Positions 1 to 9,499 of a stretch of 58,000 bases of DNA are shown in pieces (positions within the stretch are counted from its first letter, which is position 1; every line of letters begins with the position of its first letter). Below the pieces are notes generated by a model, which saw only the letters and a list, made by a program, of their open reading frames with translations, made no database searches and had not been told where the DNA came from. The position numbers and the translations under genes are program-made. The stretch is taken from assembly GCF_030272615.1 (NCBI RefSeq), contig NC_081415.1:230294803-230352802 (forward strand), written 5' to 3'. Source of the stretch: Cryptomeria japonica (lineage: Eukaryota; Streptophyta; Pinopsida; Cupressales; Cupressaceae).

Positions 1-180
1 TGGGGGAATTTTTAGACCAAAAGGCACCAAAATTTTATAATGTCCATACATGGTCCGAAAAATCATTTTTGGGATATCCACTTCCCTGATTCTCAATTGG
101 TTATATCCCAGCCTTAAATCTATTTTAGAGAAAATAGTTGTTGCCTTTATTTGATCAAACATCATAAATTTGAGGTAGGG
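1..180 (-). pseudogene. Ty3/gypsy reverse transcriptase remnant, distal part
   Basis: Read on the minus strand this stretch gives a recognisable Ty3/gypsy RT core: [17 protein letters not shown], then [15 protein letters not shown] and VPFGLK. These match the chromovirus-type pattern FSKIDLRSGYHQLRI...TAFRTRYGHYEF...PFGL. One frameshift lies near the DVFDQ segment. The sequence continues from the piece at 1619-2560 once the solo LTR at 186-1613 and one target-site copy are set aside. The YxDD active site would lie beyond the left edge. It is an old, non-functional copy; lineage below chromovirus-like is not resolved. Confidence 0.8.
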
Positions 181-185
181 GATAC

Positions 186-1613
186 TATTGGCATATGATG
201 AACTGATATGATGATAATGTATGTTTTCATTAATGTCAATAACTGCAAGTGAATCGGTATGAAGATTGGAAGAAGTTGTTATTTCAAGTAGGAGAACCAG
301 TATGAAGGGATGAAGTGAACTGGTGTCAGGGTTTCACTAAGTGTGACTACCAGTTGGTAGTCTCAGCTCTAGGGTTTTCGGTTTGGCAATCTAGCTTGTG
401 CGATGCAACCAGTGACATTTTGTGATGAGTTGGCTAAGAGATAAGGATGAGATCGAGATGCCACATTAGTTTTGTGCACGTGAAGGATTTCCTTGAGGAT
501 CTTGCATGTGAAGATCAATTGCATTAAATGTCTACCTCGGGAATGAACATTCTTCTTAGTAGTATGTGAAGAGAGCATGATGGGTTACTGATTTCCATAT
601 GTGGTGAAGAATGGATGATGCAGAATGACTTGTGATTTGTTTGAGATTGTTTTATTCTATGCTAAGTGTTTGAATGGTCAGGATTGGACCGCTTGTAATT
701 GTAAACCTAAATATTTGGGGTTTAGGGTTTATGCTACCGACCTAATTGTTGTCTATAAGGTTGACCATGTTTGTTATTGTTTGTGTTGGAAAATGTTGTG
801 TTTGTATCCGAATGATGAGATACTTGCCAGACCAGTGAGTGGAAAACTGCAGAGTGTAATTGCAAAGTAGAGGAGCTGAAAAGGATCTGCCTTAGCATGT
901 AGTACTGTTATCAGATCAGAGCTTTACTTGTTGTCTTCTAACCATTTCAACAGTAGGAAAATCCCTTTATCGGGTAGCTTTAACAGGCTTATTGCAAATC
1001 CTCTAACCAGGTGACTCAAGATCATTGATTTCTTCAAATCCTCTAGCGAGGTAACCTTTAATAGGGTTTCAACCTTTAACGGGGTATATAGCCATCTCTT
1101 AATCAGGTGATCTTTAACAGGATCGGTTCCTAACAGAACCTTATTGTAAAGTCTTTAACCAGACTAGGCTCCTAACAGAGCGAGCTTCAAAAGAGTTCAA
1201 AAACAATCTTGTGGGTATTCATCCCCACGATGGTTTTGCCCATTTGGGTTTCCATGTGAAAAATCTGTGTGTCATGAGTTGTGCATTTTTCATGTGATGA
1301 TTGAACAGTCTTTGTTTAGATGAATATGCATGCAAAGCTAATGGTTATGGTATTACTGATACAACACATGCATGAGTATATTGATGAAGTAATTATCAAG
1401 TGTTGAATGTTATTTGAAGTATTCAGTTTTACTGGTTTAGCTGTCTGAAGTCTTACTGTGTTTAACCGGTATTGCCATGGTTAAGTTCAGTGATGAAGAC
1501 AACCGGTTAGCATTGTTTTAACTTGATAAGTTCTTGAGAATTTTTTGTATGTACTGATTCACCCCCCCCTCTCAGTACTGATTAGGGTATTTGTTGTTCA
1601 TTATTATTCATCA
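186..1613 (+). mobile_element. Solo LTR of a Ty1/copia element
   Basis: A 1428-bp LTR is flanked by a perfect 5-bp target duplication, GATAC at 181-185 and 1614-1618. It starts TATTGGCAT (expected TGTTGGCAT, so the terminal G is mutated) and ends TTCATCA. It shares with the LTRs at 11912-13298 and 53135-54670 the cluster of CTAACNGG-like motifs (about 955-1185), the TTTGCCCATTTGGGTTTCCA box near 1236 and a C-tract before CTCAGTA near 1560. No primer binding site follows it, and the interrupted gypsy RT resumes on both sides, so it is a solo LTR left by LTR-LTR recombination. Confidence 0.85.
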
Positions 1614-1618
1614 GATAC

Positions 1619-2560
1619 CTATTTCAAATGGTCACCTTGTTCAACATCTGATAATGTATGCACAACCTCAAGTTTTTCTCCTTCTTCTTGATGAATTTTA
1701 CTGGAGCTCCCTAAGGAGACACACTGGTACAAATCAATCCCTTCTCCATTATATCTTGTAGTTGCAAATTTGAGATATTGCAATTTCACATTTTTCATTC
1801 TATAGGGGGATTTTGAGATATGCTCAACCCCTAGAACTAGGTCTATGGTGAAATTTATTTTTCACTTAGGTGGAAATCCTTGCAACTCCTCGAGAAAGAC
1901 ATCTTGTAATTCTTGAAGGATTGGATGATATTCAATACTAGGAGTTGGGTCTTCTCTACTTTCACCAAATAGATTTTTCTTGCCTTCCTTACTGCTCTCT
2001 TAACTTGCCTAGGTAAGATCATTCTCACCACTAAGAATCTCTAGATTCCTTGGAGAACAAATTATCTCCCTTGGTTATTTAAACATTCAATTTTATTATT
2101 CTGGTAATCTAATTTGGTGTGGTGCTCCTGAAACCAATCCATTTCTAAGATTATGTCATAGGATCCTAATTGTGTGACCCATACATTTAACTTAAATTTC
2201 ATAATTCCTAGGTCAATTTCAACTCTCTATAGATAGAATTTGATCTTTCGAGTCTTACCTGACCCAGACTCTACCTAAATCTCCTCTCAACTTCGTCTTT
2301 TGTGATAAATTTAACTTTTTTGTATAATTCTAGGAGAGAGAAAAACTGCATGTGGCCCTTAAACCTACTAAAATATAAATAGGCTGGTCATATAGTGTAC
2401 CTTTAGTTCTATGAGTGAGGCTTGATGATTTTCTTGTTGATTATCAACTACAACATAAATTCATGTGGTGGGTTTGGTGGTGTTATTTTGATTCTCAGGG
2501 AATGCACTTCTATAGTGATCATCCCCACACATCCAACATACATCCACCAATCCTCTTTTG
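1619..2560 (-). pseudogene. Ty3/gypsy gag zinc knuckle, protease linker and RT start, remnant
   Basis: On the minus strand, reading from about 2560 down to 1619, there is a degenerate CCHC-like knuckle near 2525-2555. A long stretch with many stops follows where protease is expected. Then comes the start of an RT, with GAPVKFIKKK and a segment resembling LRLCIHYQMLNKVTI. This is the order of a chromovirus-type Ty3/gypsy pol. Frameshifts and stops are frequent. It joins the piece at 1-180 across the solo LTR. Identification of the RT part is firm; the knuckle and protease part is inferred from order and weak similarity. Confidence 0.65.
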
Positions 2561-2639
2561 ACTTTCTTCACTCCCATGGAATCCAATAGTGTCGCTTGTC
2601 TAGATGAATTCTATATTTTCTCTTCCAATAGTGACACAA

Positions 2640-2642
<3 letters not shown>

Positions 2643-2674
<32 letters not shown>
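2643..2674. repeat. (AT)n microsatellite
   Basis: An uninterrupted run of alternating A and T of about 32 bp sits inside old repeat-derived sequence. Confidence 0.95.
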
Positions 2675-2676
<2 letters not shown>

Positions 2677-3616
2677 TGTCTTCACTCACATAGTTTTTCA
2701 ATTACACCGCTAGAGTTTTATCCTCTTCAAACTCCTCTGTGGACTCTTCCCCATCTATTTCACTTGTAGATACACTCATTACCGGTACAAATACAATTAT
2801 ATTCTACAATAGCTTCCTTGGAGAGAGTAGAAGCATTGTTTCCACAACTAATAGGACAATCTCTAATGTCTAAGGGCTTTGTCTTAGGGTCGAGAGTTGG
2901 ATTTCATTTGATGGCTCTAGGTTCTTGGAAGATTTAGTTGATTTCTTTCCTTTATAAATTTTAAGTCATTTAATGTTTTTTGACAACAAGTCGAAGTTGG
3001 ATATTATTTCTAGTCGAGGTACAATGTGAACCCTCTATAGTGGATTTAGTCCCTATCCACCCCTCCAGGCCTGTATTAGATAAATATTGATTCGATCTAC
3101 CACTCATATGGTAATCCTTCTAATGAACAAACACTTAAGGTGTTGACTACCTCCAATAAATAAGACATGTCATACCACACTATAAGGACGATTTTGGTTG
3201 TTATCTACCAATTCCTACTAGAAATTCTCCTTCTTTGGAATCCATTATATGATTAATCAAAGAGGAAATCAATCATCGATATGTAGTTGGCTATAGGCCC
3301 ACATGCTCTTAGCAGAATCCATCCAATACCATAGATCAATGCGGGGTATTTCTCACCTACATGCAACTGGTGGTACCCATCTGCTAACTAGGTGATATGT
3401 CTAACAATCTACTAGCATAGTATGCCCCTTGACTATGGTCAATCTCAAGCAGATAAACTTATCTTAAGTGGATCATAGGATTTATCCTTTGGTGATCACC
3501 TTGGATAAAAAAGACTAGTGTACATGTTAGAGGAATACGATTTTCCACCTATACCCTCGTAGGATCCTAACTCCATTTGTTGTCATAAAAGTAAGTGCAT
3601 GTACCTAGCTTAGCAC
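2675..3616. other. Unassigned sequence, probably old gypsy remnant
   Basis: No ORF of note and no domain recognised on either strand. By position it could be the gag or leader end of the antisense gypsy remnant, but I could not confirm this by translation. The last five bases, AGCAC at 3612-3616, are the left target-site copy of the next element. Confidence 0.5.
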
Positions 3617-4573
3617 TATAGACACCTAAAATTAATATTTAATTAATTTAAGCCTATCAACATAATTAATTAACTTAATTATGTTATCCTTATTCTTCTC
3701 ATTGTTAATTAAATCTAATTTAATTAACACTATCACTGTTGTCTAATAATTAATTTATCAAATAAATTAATTATTCCCCTATTCTTCTAAAGTCCCCTCC
3801 AATAATTATTTCCTCTAAACCCCACTTAGTTAATTAATTCTAATTAATTAACCTAGTCATGTGATTCCTCCAAATCACTTTTCCTAATCCCACTCAGCCT
3901 AATAATCCTTCTAGAATCTCTCATAATCATGCTTATCATTATCCCTTAATTTTTAATTCCCATTAATGTCACATCAACATTGAGTCTCTCAAAGAAATTC
4001 AAATTTCTTTGAATCCGTCAATGCATCCTTATTTTGGAATTTTTAAATTCCTCATATTTGAAATTCAAATTTCTCCCCCCTTTTCCCAAGGAATTTTATA
4101 TTCCTGTTTATTTTCCCAAGGCACCCTTGATCCATGCCTTCTATCTAAAATCACTCTCAAACCTTCATGATCAAATCAATCTTGGCCCTCCATTGGCCTT
4201 CTCCAATCTATAAATTGAAGCTTATTCTCCTCACAAATCATCCACTTCTCATGCATTGTCATGCTGCTCTTTTCTCCTCTCTTCTTTCTTCAATCTTTCA
4301 ATTCAAATCCATCCAAAATCCATCCAATAATCATATCAAATCCATCAATCTATCTTGTTGAGCACAAAGGAGATCAATCCACATCCAAATCAAGCAAGAA
4401 GCACATCAAGTGGAGCATCAAGGGCGCATCCTCATCATCCACTTCACCAAGCTCAATCCAAAGGAGAAGGTAAAATAGCAAGGTAAAAATGGTCTCTTGA
4501 TGTTTTAGTGTTTTTATGCTTATTTCATTGTGTTTTTGATCATTTGACCTTCTAATCCATTTTCTCGTCTTAA
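3617..4573 (+). repeat. 5' LTR of the non-autonomous element
   Basis: 957 bp. It starts TATAGACACC where the 3' LTR has TGTAGACACC, and ends CTTAA where the 3' LTR has CTTCA. It is AT-rich in its first third (repeated TTAATTAA) and C-rich afterwards. It lacks a 68-bp stretch present in the 3' LTR. Confidence 0.85.
4208..4215 (+). promoter_or_regulatory. TATA box in 5' LTR
   Basis: CTATAAAT within the LTR, kept at the matching place in the 3' LTR (10158-10165). By analogy with plant LTR elements it would set transcription start about 30 bp downstream. The transcript start itself cannot be seen. Confidence 0.55.
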
Positions 4574-4576
4574 TTT

Positions 4577-4594
4577 TGGCATGCCCGGTGGGAC
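4577..4594 (+). other. Primer binding site, non-autonomous element
   Basis: TGGCATGCCCGGTGGGAC begins three bases after the 5' LTR. It starts with TGG, the complement of tRNA 3' CCA, as primer sites do. It is not the tRNA-iMet type used by the copia elements here. I could not match the tRNA from memory. Confidence 0.55.
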
Positions 4595-4629
4595 CCACGT
4601 CCCTAAAAACTAATGTTTTTTGAGTTTTT

Positions 4630-5210
4630 GTGAGTTTGCAAGTTGCAAGTATCGGAACAGCGTGAGAGACTGCAAATCAGCATGAGCGATTCGGGTTCGG
4701 CGCGACAGACATACCTCTTTGGCGCGTGCGCAGGCGTATCAGCGCGAGCGCAAGTGCATCAGAGCGACCATTTTCAAAATTCAAAAATTATCCCGCTTTC
4801 TATTTTGTTTAAAAAAAATTACTTTGTTTTGTCTGTTTGACACATGCACAAGTGCGTCAGCGCAGGCAGACGCGTTTCAACGTGAGAGAAAATTAACCAG
4901 CACGACCATTTTCAAAAATTTTTGCCCTCGGCTAAAATTTTGTTTTTGAAATTTGAATTTCAAAATTTAAACCGCTAACCATTTTTCTTTGTATTCGAGT
5001 TTTCAACATGGGCGCAAGCGTTTGAGCATGACCGATCTAGACCAAAGCAACAAACAGGTATAAAATCACAATTTTATCTAATTTCTTTTTTTCTTATTAT
5101 TTTGGTTTCTGTCATCTACAACACGTACGTAGGTGTTTTGGTGCCTACACAGGCGCTTCAGCGCGACTGGCTGCATTTCAGCATGTGCGTTGTATGTGTA
5201 GGCCAGTGAC
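4630..5210 (+). repeat. CpG-rich degenerate repeats in the leader
   Basis: A stretch unusually rich in CpG for this window, made of loosely repeated GCGCAAGCG..TCAGCGCGA-like segments (about 4640-4770, 4845-4905, 5005-5035, 5125-5200). Each is followed by AT-rich spacer, twice with GACCATTTTCAAAA. It lies just downstream of the primer site, where packaging or dimerisation signals usually sit. No function is shown. Short ORFs here look like chance. Confidence 0.6.
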
Positions 5211-6100
5211 TACTGATTTCTTTCTTTGAGTGTTGTAGCTTTTCTAGACCGTCCAAGACCTAGAAAACACAAAAAATTACTAATCCAAACTGTTTTGCAA
5301 TTTGCCTAGGAGTCCCAACCAAATATTGTGTTTTTTTTTTTTAAATAGGCACCTAGATTTAATTAAAGGATAAATGAACCATTGTCTTGTGTGTTTTGTG
5401 AAAAGCGTAAAGGTAGGAGAGTATGCTCTCGTCTAGCTAGACGATCAGAAATCCAAACCCTCCAAGTTTTTCATGTTTATTGCATGCTTACCTTTAGCGG
5501 GCCTGCCCTCCCAACTTTCTCTTTGAGAAGGTAAGAGGGGAACAAACCCAAGTGAGTACACCTGGACCTGGGGTTCCCAACTCACTATAATAAATAGGCC
5601 ATTGATGATGAAAGAGTCAATAGTTGGGGCTATGTGAGAGTTCACTCTCACATTGGGTGCTTAGTAGGATCCTAGAGATCTCAAACACGCTTGTGTGACT
5701 ACTAAGTTCTTGGTGCTTTGTTGGTCTATAGGCCTCAATTTCACTTGCGCAACTGCGAAGGGTAGCTCCTAACATGAAGACATATTAAACACCTTGTGCA
5801 TAGTGGCCAAAAACCTTCTAGTCATTTGTGCAGGAGGTCGGACCTCCGAAGCTGCCCATATTTTTATGGCCCTTAGTAGAGACACAAAGTTTACCATGAG
5901 AAATTTTTATGGGAATTGATGCTTGGCTGCCTCGGAGAAGTGAGTGTCATGGAGAGGAGCCAGTGGGGTCAAGCATCTAAGTGTCCACTTTGGGTAAGCA
6001 TAGCTGGGAAACCAATTGGGATCCATTGACTATTGTCCTTACTCGCCATAGACTATGTTGTTAAGGAGCATGAGTGTCTTTTGAGTCTAACTTCTTTTAA
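5211..6100 (+). other. Leader sequence without recognised genes
   Basis: Untranslated leader of the non-autonomous element. It contains a GC-richer segment (5500-5700, and 5840-6010 with short inverted repeats such as AGGTCGGACCT) but no ORF I can support. Confidence 0.5.
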
Positions 6101-6103
6101 CCA

Positions 6104-6883
6104 TTGTGTTTTCTTTACTTGACATCTCTTGCCAAGTCCATCCCCCACAACCAATCAATCCTCCCTCTTTCCAAATTCCATCTTGTCATGATCAAATCTT
6201 TAATCCATTTCTATCTATCCAAGAAACTCTCCAATCCCCAATCCACTTTCATCCGCTCAAACAATCATCCTCCCTCAACCAATATTTTGTCCAAATCATT
6301 CATCCGACTTTGGCTAGCCTCCCCCTTTATTCTTCCTATTATCTATCAGTTCTTCCATAATCATTCTCCCTCTAATCCAATCAAATCTCCAAAATTCCAA
6401 TCAATCAAATCCACCACCTTCCTAATCCGGCTATCCAATCCTCCATCAAGCAATCATCCAATCCTTTAATCCAATCAAATCCAATTCATCATGAATTCCA
6501 ATCAAGTCCTAATCCAAGGACTAATCCAATCAAATCAAGTCCTAATCCAAGAACCAATCCAATCAAATCAAATCAAGTCCTAATCCAAGGACTAATCCAA
6601 CTAAATCAATTTCAATCCAATCCAATCCAATCCAATTCAATCCAAATCCAATCAAACCAAGTCCTAATCCAAGGACTAATTCAATCAAATCCAATTCATC
6701 CTCCAAATCTAATCAAGTCCTAATCCAAGGACCAATCCAATCAAATCCAATCAAATCAAATCCAACCCAAATCTAATCTAATCTAATCCATCATCATTCC
6801 AAGCCAAGTCCTAATCCTCATCTTCATTTAACATCATCTTCATAATCTTTCATCCAATTCCAATCTAATTCTTCACTCTCAAC
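6104..6883 (+). repeat. C/A-rich low-complexity tract with hairpin repeats
   Basis: A strongly strand-biased tract of C, A and T built from AATCCAATCAAATC-type units. Within 6505-6815 six copies of an AGTCCTAATCC core occur (starting near 6505, 6538, 6576, 6660, 6716 and 6807). The full form, AGTCCTAATCCAAGGACT, is an inverted repeat with 6-base arms AGTCCT/AGGACT and a 6-base loop. Spacing is irregular (33-91 bp). ORFs spanning it are low-complexity and probably not real genes. Confidence 0.75.
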
Positions 6884-7216
6884 ATGACTACCCAAAATTT
6901 CAAAGCTTGGTATGAGAAGATGCTCATGGAAGTTCACGAGCTTTCCTACCAAGTCAACCCCATAATCTATCATCTACCTATAATACCTTCATCCATTGTA
7001 CCTAATCCCAATCTATGCCATATCTCTTATCCTTCCTCTACCTTTGACAAGGGAAATCCATCTTATTCCCCATCTGTATCTCCATATTATCCCTCACCCA
7101 CATATACACCTTCATCTCCCCCCCCCCCCTTGTCTATATCTCAATCCTCATCCTTTCACAACACATTCATATTACCTCTACTCCCCATCCAAATCCTTTA
7201 CTCCATATTCCTCTAA
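6884..7216 (+). CDS. Short Pro/Ser-rich ORF, unknown
   Basis: A 110-residue ORF that starts MTTQNFKAWYEKMLMEVHEL, a non-repetitive amphipathic beginning that stands out from the low-complexity DNA before it. It then turns into a Pro/Ser/Tyr-rich tail (YSPSVSPYYPSPTYTPS). The first 30 residues could be the start of a degenerate Gag-like protein; this is only suggested by position after the leader. It ends 155 bp before the larger ORF at 7372 and in a different frame, so a frameshift may have separated one longer protein. No family recognised. Confidence 0.35.
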   Translation: MTTQNFKAWYEKMLMEVHELSYQVNPIIYHLPIIPSSIVPNPNLCHISYPSSTFDKGNPSYSPSVSPYYPSPTYTPSSPPPPLSISQSSSFHNTFILPLLPIQILYSIFL

Positions 7217-7371
7217 TCATTAATCCTAATTCCCCAATCCATTAGCCCACTCCTCCATCCAATCCCAATCCCAATCCCCCATCTAATCCCAATTCTCCAT
7301 CTATTCCTAATCCTCCAAAATCCACATTGTCCACGTCCTCCAAATCCATTATCTATAATCTTATCTAATAC

Positions 7372-8658
7372 ATGCTAGCAAAAGAGATAAAATCCTCATC
7401 TCAAAGCAAAGTGGCCAAGTCTCCTCAAGTCCTCCATCCACCCCAATCACCTCTACCTCAAAACAAATCCCAATCCTCTACACTTCATGATCCCCCCATT
7501 TCCCAATCTACTCACATCAAATCTTCCATATCTTCCTCCATCACACAATGTCCACAACTCCAAACATGCAAAAATATTGTTCCAAAGCATGCTAGCATAG
7601 AATCCTATCCATCTCATGATGCATCTCCCTCTACTCCATCTAATGATGCCATTCCCTCCACTTCCTCTCATAATCATATGACTCCTCTATCCAAACCTCT
7701 CCCTTCATCACATGATCCTCTTCCATCTCATGATCCAATCAGCCCTCCCACTCCATCTCATGATACCCTCCCTAGTCAAGATCAAAGTATCCCTTCATCT
7801 CTGTGTCATGATCTCAATCCATCTAAAGATCCTAATCTTCCTTCCACATCTCATTACCCTCAAAATGGACTCGTATCTTGTTTCCCAAATAATAAGGGTC
7901 CTCAAGCTAATGTTCAAGATGTTGGTACATCCTCTATTCCTCCTAAATGCAAAAGTCCTTCATGCAAATCAAAATCCCGTTATCCCCTGTCATCCACATC
8001 CATTTTGGGACCTTATATTCCAAAGCTAAATCCTTCATTCCTTCCATCCATTTTGAGTGCTTACATCCCTCCATCCACTATCCCTAAGCAAGATCAACAA
8101 AGGCACACATCATTGAATGTCTCCCAACACTCTCCTTTCATCATCCCACCATCCATAAAATCCTTAAGTCATTCATCTTCATGCACCTATCCCATCGCTA
8201 TTGGTAGCAATTTGGATGCCGAATCTAAAAATCATAAAGCTCAAAATCCACAAAAATCAAAGGATCAACATGTCCCCTCAAAACAACATGCTCAAAATAA
8301 AAATATGATCCAAAAGAAAGAAAAATCAAAAAGGCCACAAAGGCCCCAAAAGAAAAAATCAAAAACTATGTGGATTCCCAAAGAGGCAATGCATCCCAAA
8401 GAAAAATCAAAATTGGCATCCAAACTTGCTAATCCAAAAGCTCCATCTATTCATAAGTCCTTCAATCCTCCATCTAGCACTCCTCCATCTTCAAAATTCA
8501 TTTTGGGTCCTTATGTCCTAAAATCCACCATCCCAACCCATCATCCCCTTCTTCTATTTTGGGTCATCATCTCCCAAAATCCACACTTTATCCCCCATCT
8601 AATTAAAAACACTCTCCCCCACTACTCCACCACCCTTCAAGGTGTGTGCCAATGTTGA
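7372..8658 (+). CDS. Ser/Pro/Lys-rich 428-residue ORF of the non-autonomous element
   Basis: The only long ORF of this element. Residues 1-280 are Ser/Pro/His-rich with recurrent SHD and PS units (for example SHDPLPSHDPISPPTPSHD near 113-131). Residues about 287-355 are strongly basic (QKKEKSKRPQRPQKKKSK near 314-331), a possible nucleic-acid or nuclear-import segment. ILGPYIPK (211-218) recurs as ILGPYVLK (377-384), so the protein contains an internal repeat. There is no zinc knuckle, protease, RT or integrase motif. The composition partly follows from the C/A-rich DNA, so coding is not proven. In its favour, it stays open for 1.3 kb in a window where most element ORFs are broken. It could be a captured or rapidly diverging Gag-like protein. 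Confidence 0.45.
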   Translation: MLAKEIKSSSQSKVAKSPQVLHPPQSPLPQNKSQSSTLHDPPISQSTHIKSSISSSITQCPQLQTCKNIVPKHASIESYPSHDASPSTPSNDAIPSTSSHNHMTPLSKPLPSSHDPLPSHDPISPPTPSHDTLPSQDQSIPSSLCHDLNPSKDPNLPSTSHYPQNGLVSCFPNNKGPQANVQDVGTSSIPPKCKSPSCKSKSRYPLSSTSILGPYIPKLNPSFLPSILSAYIPPSTIPKQDQQRHTSLNVSQHSPFIIPPSIKSLSHSSSCTYPIAIGSNLDAESKNHKAQNPQKSKDQHVPSKQHAQNKNMIQKKEKSKRPQRPQKKKSKTMWIPKEAMHPKEKSKLASKLANPKAPSIHKSFNPPSSTPPSSKFILGPYVLKSTIPTHHPLLLFWVIISQNPHFIPHLIKNTLPHYSTTLQGVCQC

Positions 8659-8659
8659 T

Positions 8660-8983
8660 CTTCCACAAAATCTTCAAAACCCCATCCATTATCCACCATT
8701 CATTTTTCACAATCCCATTCTGTTAGTCCAATCCTTTCAAAATCCTTATCTTCCATCCCCTAGCCATTTCATCTCCCTAATTATTATTACCAACATCTAT
8801 GAGCATACCTCTACTTCAAAGAAATACTAAGGGATACCATGTATGGAACTATATGCTCGAGTCCTTCCTTCCTCTTTCATACATCCACTATCTTCCACAT
8901 CTCCTCATCTCTGTCCATCCAAACTATTTTAAAAATTCAAAAATAAAAAAAATAAAAAAATCAAGAAAAAAAAAATCAGAAAT
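8660..8983 (+). other. Low-complexity sequence ending in an A-rich run
   Basis: C-rich tract continuing from the ORF, then an A-rich run (about 8930-8990) directly ahead of the conserved block. The gypsy element has the same arrangement, with an A-run at about 29850-29875. Confidence 0.55.
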
Positions 8984-9083
8984 AAGTAAAGAAAAATCAT
9001 TTCATCCAATGGTGAAAACCACTTCTTGTAGCGCCTTGGGTAAGTACCATGATGAAAACTTGGCAAACAAGCATCACGTGTAA
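8984..9083 (+). other. Conserved noncoding block shared with the Tat gypsy element
   Basis: About 100 bp align by eye with 29874-29974 of the gypsy element. Both read AAGAAAAATCAT..CATCCAA, then GGTGAA, CCACT, CCTTGGGTAAGTAC, GATG/ATGG, GAAAAC, TGG.AAACA and finally GC..CAC..GTAA. Both follow an A-rich run and lie upstream of the polypurine tract. GGGTAAGTA resembles a splice donor. Conservation between a coding and a noncoding element suggests a cis-acting role (inference). Confidence 0.7.
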
Positions 9084-9484
9084 TCCCCTCATCCCCTTGC
9101 ACTCTACACTTGGGGGCAAGCTTCATCCATGCAATCCTCCCATCCATCTACATCATATCTAAGTCTATTCTCCTTCCCTATCTTTACTCTTGACTATCCC
9201 ATCCATATCCTCCATCTCATATCCCTCATCCTATCAAAATGAATCCTCCATTCCTATCTTTCATCTTGACCATATAGAGCCAAAATAAAGTATATGCATG
9301 CATGCTTTGGAGCACACAAGCCTTAAATTCACTACCATCCAAATCCATTACACATTATCCTTCCACCTCATACATCTTTATACACCATCCTTGCATCCTT
9401 AATTCCACTACCTCTAGTGTGGGTCATTGCACTCATTTGCAGCATAGTCCTTGGGTCTCCATCACCCTACCCTCCATCCTATAT
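9084..9484 (+). other. 3' untranslated part of the non-autonomous element
   Basis: C-rich sequence without a supported ORF, between the conserved block and the polypurine tract. Confidence 0.5.
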
Positions 9485-9499
9485 CAAAGAGGGGCAAAA
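9485..9499 (+). other. Polypurine tract, non-autonomous element
   Basis: CAAAGAGGGGCAAAA directly precedes the 3' LTR and marks plus-strand priming. It is nearly the same as the tract of the gypsy element at 32182-32195. Confidence 0.8.

Noticed and set aside
6104-6469. 121-residue ORF in the C/A-rich tract
   Set aside because: Low-complexity translation of simple-sequence DNA with overlapping open frames; no sign of a protein.
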